A stretch of DNA of 6,160 bases, taken from Clostridia bacterium. Its GTDB lineage: Bacteria; Bacillota_A; Clostridia; Christensenellales; Borkfalkiaceae. This document shows positions 1 through 6,160 of the stretch, one piece after another. The DNA lies in NCBI GenBank assembly GCA_017462425.1, contig JAFTRD010000146.1, positions 1 to 6,160 on the forward strand, in the 5' to 3' direction. The first letter of the stretch is position 1, and the number at the start of each line of letters is the position of its first letter. Made by a program: the position numbers and the translations under genes. The notes below the pieces were generated by a model. That model searched no databases. It was not told the DNA's origin and saw nothing but the letters and a program-made list of their open reading frames with translations.

Positions 1-304
1 AAAACGCCTGCGAATGATAGGACTCGATGCGCAGGGCAAATCCACCCATGCCCAAGCCGAGAAAGGTGAGCGCAAGGAAAAAGCATAGCATCGCTTTTAC
101 TTTTTTCTTAGCTACGATAACGTAAACGGCGAACGGAATGAGGGTAAGCAAGGCAAAGAGTAAGCTGACCCCGTGAAAGAGCGAGGCGTAACAAAAGCCT
201 GCGCCCGTTGCCAGAGCAGCAGCCGAAAGAGCCAACGGACGCAGATTGATGAAAGTTTTTTGTATAAAATTGTCCTGAGTTTCCCGTTCTTCGTTACACT
301 TCAT
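1..304 (-). CDS. comEC: Membrane protein, probable N-terminus of ComEC/Rec2 DNA-uptake channel (partial, 3' end outside window)
   Basis: Reading the minus strand from the ATG at 304-302 gives 101 sense codons without a stop up to the window edge. The start is a short hydrophilic leader (MKCNEERETQDNF). It is followed by INLRPLALSAAALATGAG, a hydrophobic hairpin around residues 22-66, a basic break (AKKKVKA, about residues 65-71), and another hydrophobic segment (residues 72-90) ending in GGFALRIESYHSQ. A short leader, an N-x-RP motif, paired helices, a lysine-rich loop and then a glycine-rich helix is what I know from the DUF4131-type N-terminus of ComEC, the inner-membrane channel that carries transforming single-stranded DNA into the cytoplasm. 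The competence core and C-terminal domain would lie beyond base 1. The ATG overlaps the upstream hydrolase stop by 11 bp and has only a weak Shine-Dalgarno match, so coupled translation is likely. The coding region is well supported. The ComEC name rests on topology and motif memory, and another polytopic membrane protein is possible. Confidence 0.66.
   Translation of the reverse strand, partial: MKCNEERETQDNFIQKTFINLRPLALSAAALATGAGFCYASLFHGVSLLFALLTLIPFAVYVIVAKKKVKAMLCFFLALTFLGLGMGGFALRIESYHSQAF
294..304 (-). other. Stop/start overlap between hydrolase and ComEC-like gene
   Basis: The minus-strand bases ATGAAGTGTAA contain the start codon of the ComEC-like frame and, in another frame, the TAA of the hydrolase. 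The overlap is 11 bp. The bases just upstream (GCCCTTGAAGCGTT) hold no strong Shine-Dalgarno match, which fits reinitiation by ribosomes finishing the hydrolase. Confidence 0.75.
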
Positions 305-1022
305 AACGCTTCAAGGGCTGCGCTACCTGCACGAAATTACTCTTGCGGGCGTTTTCGTATTCCGCCTGCGTGTGCATGGGACACAGATGGGAAAGCACGG
401 CTTTCACGCCGTAGCGCACCGCCAGTTCCTCCATGATTTCCACGCTTAAATGCCCGCCCTCCTTGGGGTATTCCGCCCCGATAAAGGGCGCGCCGCCCAA
501 CCAGAGGTCGCACTCTAAAAGCAAGCGCTCGAGATTGGGGCATACGTTCGTATCGCCCGAGTAAACCAACCGTCTGCCGCTTTTTTGCTCGGTGAAACGC
601 ACGCCGTAATTAGGTACGCCGTGACGCAGCTTGGAAAAATGCGCCTGAACACCGGCAAAAGCATAGCTTGCGCCCTCCTTAACGCCGATAAAACGGAAAT
701 AGGGATACTGCCGTTCCAGCTGCGCTATATCCTCAGCGATCGGCGGAACGTAACACGGAATTCGGCTTTGCAGCTTTCCCAGTTTACTTAAAAGCTCGAG
801 GTAATAATTGAATACGCCCATATCCGAAATATGGTCGTGGTGCAGGTGGGAGAGCACGACGGCGGAAATATTTTCGGGCTTACAATATTTTTGAAGCCTT
901 GCAAATACGCCGCTGCCCATATCGAGAGAAACAAGCCCTGCGCCCGTTTTCACCAGATACCCCGCCGTAGCGCCATCTGCCGCAGGATAGGGTCCGTTAC
1001 AACCCAAAACGATAAGTTCCAT
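294..1022 (-). CDS. RNase Z/YhfI-like metallo-beta-lactamase-fold hydrolase
   Basis: This is a complete 242-residue cytoplasmic protein with no signal peptide or membrane segment. The start MELIVLGCNGPYP and the DGATAGYLV segment match the beginning of YhfI-like relatives of RNase Z. The dinuclear metal site is complete: H59-L-H61-H-D63-H64 (the HxHxDH signature), H134 in KLRHGVPNYG, D157 in YSGDT, and H212 in LSHLCP. H191 in GGHLS is a further histidine typical of this branch. The length fits single-domain members; the long exosite arm of true tRNase Z is not visible, so I would not call it rnz. The family hydrolyses phosphoesters; its natural substrate here cannot be read from sequence. The ATG at 1022 is chosen because a strong TAAGGAGT element lies 6 bases upstream and the conserved N-terminus begins there. 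It follows the large helicase gene by 72 bp and overlaps the ComEC-like gene by 11 bp. Confidence 0.93.
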   Translation of the reverse strand: MELIVLGCNGPYPAADGATAGYLVKTGAGLVSLDMGSGVFARLQKYCKPENISAVVLSHLHHDHISDMGVFNYYLELLSKLGKLQSRIPCYVPPIAEDIAQLERQYPYFRFIGVKEGASYAFAGVQAHFSKLRHGVPNYGVRFTEQKSGRRLVYSGDTNVCPNLERLLLECDLWLGGAPFIGAEYPKEGGHLSVEIMEELAVRYGVKAVLSHLCPMHTQAEYENARKSNFVQVAQPLKRYEV

Positions 1023-1026
1023 AAAA

Positions 1027-1040
1027 AGACTCCTTAGTCT
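1027..1040 (-). promoter_or_regulatory. Strong Shine-Dalgarno of the hydrolase, placed in a small hairpin
   Basis: On the minus strand the sequence is AGACT-AAGG-AGTCT, followed by TTTT and the ATG. The AAGGAG core occupies 1030-1035 and ends 7 bases before the start, an ideal spacing, which fixes the start choice. The same bases can form a 5-bp stem (AGACT with AGTCT) with AAGG in the loop and a T-run after it. The stem is short and has only two G-C pairs, so it may be marginal; the ribosome binding site is certain, the hairpin is a suggestion. Confidence 0.7.
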
Positions 1041-1100
1041 ACGTTTTCTACGTTTTTTGCGTTTTTTACGTTTTCTACGTTTGTCTGCGTTATTCTACGC
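1039..1100. repeat. Phased 9-bp tandem repeat filling the gap between helicase and hydrolase genes
   Basis: On the plus strand five successive 9-bp units follow YTRCGTTTK: CTACGTTTT (1039), CTACGTTTT (1048), TTGCGTTTT (1057), TTACGTTTT (1066) and CTACGTTTG (1075). The CG steps fall at 1042, 1051, 1060, 1069 and 1078. Two looser units with 10-bp spacing follow (CG at 1088 and 1098); the last contains the helicase stop codon (1095-1097) and its final Ala codon. The array takes up most of the 72-bp intergenic gap. I see no clear -10/-35 promoter pair or rho-independent terminator in it. Possible origins are replication slippage or a protein-binding array; the units are too short and lack spacers for CRISPR. 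Confidence 0.85.
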
Positions 1101-4100
1101 CAAAGAAATTCTGTCGGATACCGAACGGAGGAAAAGCCCCTCTTTTTCTCCGAGCGTAATGCAGGAATTGATGAACGACACCCACCGTTCGCTCGGTTTA
1201 TTCACCCCGAACGTACTTGAAACGATGCTGATGATCTCGTCCACGTACAGCGCCACCTTATCCTCGAGTGCCGCATGAATGAGCGCAACCGTTTCGTAAG
1301 GGGTAAAGTCGGTTTCCGATTTTCTCAAAGGCTCTCCTTCCTCTATGCGGTAACGCTCGTAGTTGTTATAGCGTTCACTCTTTCGGTAATACGTTTCGCC
1401 TAAAATTTTCTCTTCTTTCAAAGCGCAGGCGGCGATGAGCTGATCCATTTTCGCCTCAACCTTAGCGCCGTATTTAACCACGCCCAGCGTGGAAAGACAG
1501 CGCTTTTTAAGGAAGGTAGCGGAAATGGGCTCTTCCGCCGTTACGATGCGTTTGAGGCGGGAGATAATTTCCTCCTCGTTTCCTGCCTCGGTGATAAACG
1601 CCGCCGATTCTGTCAACCGATCTATCTTCGCTGCTTTATAGAGCCGCTTTGCGTGCGAAACGGCGCCGCCCACACGCTTATCAGCGCCCGTGAGCCTATC
1701 CAGACATTCCTTTATCTTCTTGATTTCACGCTTGGGATTGTTGTAATAATTGATGCTGTAAAGTCTTAAAACGTTCCAGTTGTTGCGCTTTAGGGTGCGT
1801 ATCTGTAATACGTTTCTGTCCTTTACGGAGAACTGCGTGGTGGCGTCCAGAATGACGGCAAGAATAAAGCGTGATTTGTTTTTGGGGTCTACCACGGCAA
1901 CGTCTATCTTGAAATTGGAAGCGCCCACGTCCTGACGGCATTCATAGCCGTACGAGGACAGCTCTTTGGCGATATATTTTCCGATGCTCTCCGTTCTGAT
2001 TGCCTTAGCGCTGTTGACGGCAAGCGAAGTTCTGCCCTTTTGCGCAAATTCCAAAAAGGCTTTCAGCCCTGCCACGCCCTTGGAATTGGTACGGGACAGG
2101 TCGATGAGCGAAGAGGTCATGGAGGAGAATACCGCCATTTCCTCCCTTGCACGGGAAACGGCTACGTTCAGACGCCGCCAACCGCCCGCCTGGTTTAAAG
2201 GACCGAAGTTTAAGGATATTCTACCCTGACGGTCGGGACCGTAGCAGACGGAGAATAGAATGACGTCACGCTCGTCGCCCTGTACGTTTTCAAGATTTTT
2301 AACGAAGAGCGGCTCTTCACGCTCGTACGCCGCCTCCTCTAAGCGGTTGTCCGCTATGGCTCGGGTGAGCTTGCGCTCGATATAGTCCTTCTGTACCCCC
2401 GAAAAGGTGACGATACCCATACTGGAACGGCTCAATACGGGGTCCTTCAACCGACGCAGAACGTCGGCAATCAGCGCATCCGCCTCCGCCTCGTTGCGTT
2501 TTGTGCCGCCTCTTTCATACACGCCGTCCTCCACGAGTATCAGTTTTACCTTGCTGTCCAGCGAATCGGGGGAAGGGAAGGTACAGAGCTTGCTGCCGTA
2601 ATAGGTATGGTTGGAAAAAGCAATTAAGCTTTCGTGTTTACTTCTGTAATGCCACGTGAGGTAGCGTTCGGGAATCCCCAGCGCCAGGCAGTCGGCAAGA
2701 ATACTCTCCATATCCTCGCTTTCCAGATTTTCCTCATCCACGTACGCCGAGGAGAAGAATGCGGTGGGTGGCAACTGCTTGGGGTCGCCTACGATTACGG
2801 CGCTCTTTGCCCGAGCCAAAGCGCCTACCGCCTCGCAGGTGGGTAGCTGAGAGGCTTCATCGAAAATAACCAGGTCGAAGTCTGCCGTCGGCTGTAAATA
2901 CTGCGAAACGGTCAAAGGACTCATCAAAAGACAGGGCGCAACCACCTTCATCAGCTCGGGCGTGTCCTGTAACAGACTGCGGATACCCATGCCACGCATT
3001 TTGCCCTTTAACGTACGGGTGAGCGCAACCAGCTCCAAGCTTAAAGGGCCTTCGGTGTTCGGCGCAGGCAAACGGGAAATGAGATTGTTGCGGATACGGC
3101 TGCACGAAAGCTCGTTGAACTTGTCGTAGGTCAAGCGCAACTGCTCCACCGCTTCCTCCAGCACCGCCGCCGAAAAACGGGACAGCACGGGATCGGCGGG
3201 GATATGAATATCTAAAAAGTTTCTGTATATATTCTTACGGAAGGCGGCGGTGATATTTTCACCCGATATTTTGCCGCTCTCCAAGGCGTCCACGATAAAC
3301 TTCAAGCCGCAGTCGCTGAGCGCCTTTGCCGTAGCGGCGTAACTGCACCAGCTGGCAAGCATATCGATATTATCGATGAGCGCACCCGTTTTCGCCGTGT
3401 AATAATCGAGCAGCTCCTCGCCGGCAACGTCTTCTTTTTTCGCCTGAATGACGCTGCAGAAGCGTTCCTCCGCCCGTTCAAAGCAGTCCACGGCACGGAT
3501 AAGTCCTTCCAAAACCGGCAGAGAATACCCCCCTACCGCACGGTGGCACATACTGTTAAAGCTGTCTGCGTTGTAATCCATGAACAGCGCAGCGCAAACG
3601 TCGTGCATATGGTACAGCTCTTTTAAGAACTCTGCACGCTTTTTAAAGTCGATAGAACCGAAGAACGTGGTAAAGTTTTTAGCCAAAGCGTTATTTTCGC
3701 TGATACGCTCTATCGCCGCATAGACGTCGTACACCGTTTCGAGGAATTTTTTAGCGTCCTCTTCGGAAATTTTATTGTACGCCACCCGAGAGAGCTTTTT
3801 CATTACCTCGCTGAGCTCTTTGGAGGTATGATAGCTGCCGCTCCAGTTTTCAAGGAGCGCGCCCATCTTGGGATATTCCTTCTTAATATCCACCAAGCTC
3901 TTAAAATGCTTATAATAATACTCCAGACAGGCGTCCAAACGTTTGTTGGCGTTGAAAAAGACGTAGAATTCCGCCTCGTCTACGGTGAAGAATTTATTTA
4001 GCCTGCCGCTGGATAAAATTGCCACCAATTCACGCAAAAGCTCTATTTTTTTGCGTGTAAAGGTGCTTATTCTCTGACGGTACAGCTCCAAAAACAGCCC

Positions 4101-6160
4101 TAAATAGTTTTTCAGATGCTTAATTTCGGTGAGCACTACCTCGCAGGCGCAGTATACTGCGTCACGGGTTTGTTGCGAATATTCGGTAAGGTTTACGTTT
4201 TCAAAAGGCGAGTTATACACGCCGCCGCATTCCTTTGCCGCCGCAGAGGCGTTGAGGAGCATACTCTCGTATTTTCTGAGATTTTGCTCGGTGAGCCCGT
4301 CGTAAAAAGTACTCTCGATATTGATAATTTCAGGCGCATTCTTGTTCTTTAAATAGATAAGCAACGCTTCGTATAGCGAAACGCCCAAACGGCGCTTTTT
4401 ATGCAGGGCGGAAAGCGGATCGTCGATTGCCTTTTTAAGCTCCGTAATACTCTCTGCACTCTGCGTATAATCGGCAGTTTCCGCTGCAATATTTTCCTCT
4501 ATCCGCTCGGTTTCCTGCGCCAAGGCAAGCGTGGCTTCTATCTTTTTTACCACCTCGCCCTTATCCGTCTTACTGGCGTGCAGCTCCAAACAAAAATCGC
4601 CGATACCGATGGAATCCAGACGCTTTTTAACCACGTCCAGCGCCGCCTGCTTTTCCGCTACGAATAAGACACGCTTGCCGTCGTTTAATGCGTTGGCGAT
4701 TATATTGGTGATGGTCTGACTCTTACCCGTGCCCGGAGGACCGTGCAACACGAAGGTCTTGCCCGTCTTAGAAAGCGCAATCGCCTCGTACTGCGAGCTG
4801 TCCGCCACCAACGGCGTGAGCGTGTCCGTTACGCAAGCGGTGTCCTCGCTGAGCCCGTCCACCGAAGCGTCCCCCAGCTCGTTGCGGTTGTTGAGAAGTG
4901 AGGAGATCAGTGGATTTTTCCTGAACTCGTCTATGTTTTTTCTGACGTCGTTCCACATGAGATAGCGTGCAAAGGAGAAGGCGGCAAGGTATACGTCGTC
5001 GTACACGTCCCAACCCTTTCGGTCCACGATCTCCATTTTGACCATTGCCAGAATTTCGGAAATTTTAAGCGCTGAAACGTCGCCGCCCAAGCCTCGTATA
5101 TCCACGTTGAATTCCTGCTTTAAAAATTCAAGCAGGGTGGCGTTGACGCTGAACTCCTCCTCGATGGCAGAAACTGCGTACGTATCGCTGCCACGGTTTT
5201 TCTTGATGGTAATCGGTTGCAAAACCAGCGGTGCGTATTTGTCTTTTCCGTCCTCGTTGGACTTCCATTTCAAAAAACCGAACGCCGCATACAATACCCT
5301 CGTGCCCGATTCCTCGCTTGCCTCTCTGCCACGTCTGACGAGGTAAGAAAGGGCGTCGCTCATGTTTACAGAATCTGAAAACGTGCGCAAAATTCCGTTT
5401 TCGTTTTCAAGCTGTATAAGGTCTTTCTTTGCTTTTAAATCGGCGGTTGCGCCGAAATCCGAGCTTTTTTCAAACCCACCGTGGCCGCTGTCCAGGGCGC
5501 ATACGTTCTTTTCCGCGCCCGAGAGATAATAATAGGCAGCGTCTACGTCCGCCGACACAACGTGCAGAACGTTTTTTCTAACGTCAAAGTTCAATAGCGT
5601 ATTTTTAAGGGATAGATCCAAAAGACGGCGCTCCCATTGCTTGTTTTTGCCCTGTTTGCCCTCTGCGCTCAGTTTTCTAAGCTCGGGTAAATCCTGCGGC
5701 GCTTCTTCGCCCATTTCCCCTTCGCTTAACAGTTCGTAGCCCTTCAAGCCCTGCGCGCGCAGCGGCAATGGCTGCAGGCTGTCTATGCGGCAACGGCGGA
5801 TATCCACGAAGTTTTCGTAAGCGTCTGACAGCAATTTTTGCGCAAAGTGCGACTCTGACGTGGGATAGCCGATACTTTTGTTGTCGAACAGGTCCTCTAC
5901 GTCGAAGAAGCTTAGATTATTGATTCCGGCGGAAGTATACTTGCCGATGAGCTGCATATCGTCGCCAACGCTGTCGAGCGAACAGCTGTCGTACAGCCAG
6001 ACGCCGCAGGCGATCTGCTTTTTGCCCACGAGGAGCATGGGGTGTAATTTCGCACGCTCTAAGCAAGCGGCGGCAAATACGGCAAGCTGTAAAGCGTTTA
6101 TTTGACGGGTTTTTATAACGTCGACGCAACCGGCAAGCGTGGGCTGCGTTAAGTCGACGT
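1095..6160 (-). CDS. Giant DUF4011 - SF1 helicase - Vsr-like nuclease - DUF3320 protein, Hhe-like (partial, 5' end outside window)
   Basis: The frame is open from base 6160 to the TAG at 1095-1097, giving 1687 whole codons. The ATG at 6038 (residue 1 in the numbering used here) is internal, because 40 conserved-looking codons precede it. Parts in order: a transglutaminase-like segment (residues -40 to about 60) ending in GVWL; DUF4011 from W135 (WERRLLDLSLKNTLLNF) to about 370; helicase lobe 1 with a Q-motif glutamine near 416, Walker A GPPGTGKS (433-440) and motif Ia (455-474); a long helical insert (about 490-1000); Walker B DEAS (1060-1063); motif III GDPKQLPPT (1084-1092); WHYRS (1129-1133); NVQGDERDV (1251-1259); motif VI RRLNVAVSRAR (1288-1298); a Vsr/MTES_1575-like domain (about 1351-1446); and a DUF3320-like winged-helix C-terminus (about 1483-1647). 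All ATPase motifs look intact, so it should be an ATP-driven cytoplasmic nucleic-acid translocase. I recall this architecture as Hhe, reported as anti-phage. The transglutaminase-like and nuclease domains appear to lack expected catalytic residues. The role as defence is inference. Confidence 0.92.
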   Translation of the reverse strand, partial: VDLTQPTLAGCVDVIKTRQINALQLAVFAAACLERAKLHPMLLVGKKQIACGVWLYDSCSLDSVGDDMQLIGKYTSAGINNLSFFDVEDLFDNKSIGYPTSESHFAQKLLSDAYENFVDIRRCRIDSLQPLPLRAQGLKGYELLSEGEMGEEAPQDLPELRKLSAEGKQGKNKQWERRLLDLSLKNTLLNFDVRKNVLHVVSADVDAAYYYLSGAEKNVCALDSGHGGFEKSSDFGATADLKAKKDLIQLENENGILRTFSDSVNMSDALSYLVRRGREASEESGTRVLYAAFGFLKWKSNEDGKDKYAPLVLQPITIKKNRGSDTYAVSAIEEEFSVNATLLEFLKQEFNVDIRGLGGDVSALKISEILAMVKMEIVDRKGWDVYDDVYLAAFSFARYLMWNDVRKNIDEFRKNPLISSLLNNRNELGDASVDGLSEDTACVTDTLTPLVADSSQYEAIALSKTGKTFVLHGPPGTGKSQTITNIIANALNDGKRVLFVAEKQAALDVVKKRLDSIGIGDFCLELHASKTDKGEVVKKIEATLALAQETERIEENIAAETADYTQSAESITELKKAIDDPLSALHKKRRLGVSLYEALLIYLKNKNAPEIINIESTFYDGLTEQNLRKYESMLLNASAAAKECGGVYNSPFENVNLTEYSQQTRDAVYCACEVVLTEIKHLKNYLGLFLELYRQRISTFTRKKIELLRELVAILSSGRLNKFFTVDEAEFYVFFNANKRLDACLEYYYKHFKSLVDIKKEYPKMGALLENWSGSYHTSKELSEVMKKLSRVAYNKISEEDAKKFLETVYDVYAAIERISENNALAKNFTTFFGSIDFKKRAEFLKELYHMHDVCAALFMDYNADSFNSMCHRAVGGYSLPVLEGLIRAVDCFERAEERFCSVIQAKKEDVAGEELLDYYTAKTGALIDNIDMLASWCSYAATAKALSDCGLKFIVDALESGKISGENITAAFRKNIYRNFLDIHIPADPVLSRFSAAVLEEAVEQLRLTYDKFNELSCSRIRNNLISRLPAPNTEGPLSLELVALTRTLKGKMRGMGIRSLLQDTPELMKVVAPCLLMSPLTVSQYLQPTADFDLVIFDEASQLPTCEAVGALARAKSAVIVGDPKQLPPTAFFSSAYVDEENLESEDMESILADCLALGIPERYLTWHYRSKHESLIAFSNHTYYGSKLCTFPSPDSLDSKVKLILVEDGVYERGGTKRNEAEADALIADVLRRLKDPVLSRSSMGIVTFSGVQKDYIERKLTRAIADNRLEEAAYEREEPLFVKNLENVQGDERDVILFSVCYGPDRQGRISLNFGPLNQAGGWRRLNVAVSRAREEMAVFSSMTSSLIDLSRTNSKGVAGLKAFLEFAQKGRTSLAVNSAKAIRTESIGKYIAKELSSYGYECRQDVGASNFKIDVAVVDPKNKSRFILAVILDATTQFSVKDRNVLQIRTLKRNNWNVLRLYSINYYNNPKREIKKIKECLDRLTGADKRVGGAVSHAKRLYKAAKIDRLTESAAFITEAGNEEEIISRLKRIVTAEEPISATFLKKRCLSTLGVVKYGAKVEAKMDQLIAACALKEEKILGETYYRKSERYNNYERYRIEEGEPLRKSETDFTPYETVALIHAALEDKVALYVDEIISIVSSTFGVNKPSERWVSFINSCITLGEKEGLFLRSVSDRISLA

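Noticed and set aside
173..436. Plus-strand 87-codon open frame at 173-436
   Set aside because: It lies antisense to the ComEC-like start and the end of the hydrolase, has no recognisable family, and has an unordered composition typical of an antisense shadow.
1023..1040. Rho-independent terminator between helicase and hydrolase genes
   Set aside because: The stem is only 5 bp with two G-C pairs, and the U-run merges with the start codon. It is better read as a ribosome binding site in a weak hairpin.
1039..1100. 9-bp repeats as CRISPR, iterons of an origin, or a promoter
   Set aside because: There are no unique spacers and the units are too short for CRISPR. No replication gene, DnaA box cluster or AT-rich unwinding region is seen for an origin, and no convincing -35/-10 pair for a promoter.
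1057..1278. Plus-strand open frame starting inside the 9-bp repeat
   Set aside because: It is antisense to the conserved helicase C-terminus and to the repeat; there is no ribosome binding site and no recognisable protein.
4401..4719. Overlapping plus-strand frames opposite the Walker A region
   Set aside because: Both are antisense shadows of the conserved helicase coding sequence; their translations show no domain and they overlap each other.
6036..6038. ATG at 6038 as the true start of the helicase protein
   Set aside because: The same frame stays open for 40 more codons to the window edge, and these codons form a coherent domain with the residues that follow. No ribosome binding site is evident in front of this ATG (upstream bases encode RAKLHP).
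5917..6129. Minus-strand 70-codon frame overlapping the helicase N-terminal region
   Set aside because: It is an alternate frame, Arg-rich, of the well-supported transglutaminase-like/helicase frame.

Overview
The window holds three genes, all on the minus strand, packed head to tail. Read in the direction of transcription (right to left) they are: a very large SF1 helicase/nuclease protein whose 5' end lies outside the window (1095-6160), a complete RNase Z/YhfI-like metallo-beta-lactamase-fold hydrolase (294-1022), and the first 101 codons of a polytopic membrane protein that looks like the N-terminus of the competence DNA channel ComEC (1-304, running off the left edge). Nothing credible is coded on the plus strand.

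Organism: the sequence is of medium GC. It has strong AAGGAG-type ribosome binding sites, a YhfI-like hydrolase, ComEC, and a DUF4011/DUF3320 helicase of a type I associate with gut Clostridia. Together these suggest a Firmicute (Clostridia, perhaps an uncultured gut lineage). This is inference; no RNA or phylogenetic marker is present.

Layout: the helicase protein reads open to base 6160, so the ATG at 6038 is only an internal methionine. Its order of parts is: a degenerate transglutaminase-like segment, DUF4011, an SF1 helicase core split by a helical insert of about 500 residues, a Vsr/MTES_1575-like nuclease domain, and a DUF3320-like C-terminus. This is the architecture I recall for the single-gene anti-phage protein Hhe (DUF4011-helicase-Vsr). 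A 72-bp gap separates it from the hydrolase. That gap is mostly a 9-bp tandem repeat, followed by a Shine-Dalgarno element that can sit in the loop of a small hairpin. The hydrolase stop codon overlaps the ComEC-like start by 11 bp, which points to translational coupling.

How the genes relate: the same strand, short gap and overlap make one transcript plausible, although the 72-bp gap could also separate two units. The hydrolase and ComEC-like pair looks like housekeeping or competence; the helicase looks like DNA defence or nucleic-acid processing. The most notable signals are the apparent loss of catalytic residues in two accessory domains of the helicase (the transglutaminase-like and nuclease domains) while the ATPase motifs are intact, and the phased 9-bp repeat array between genes.
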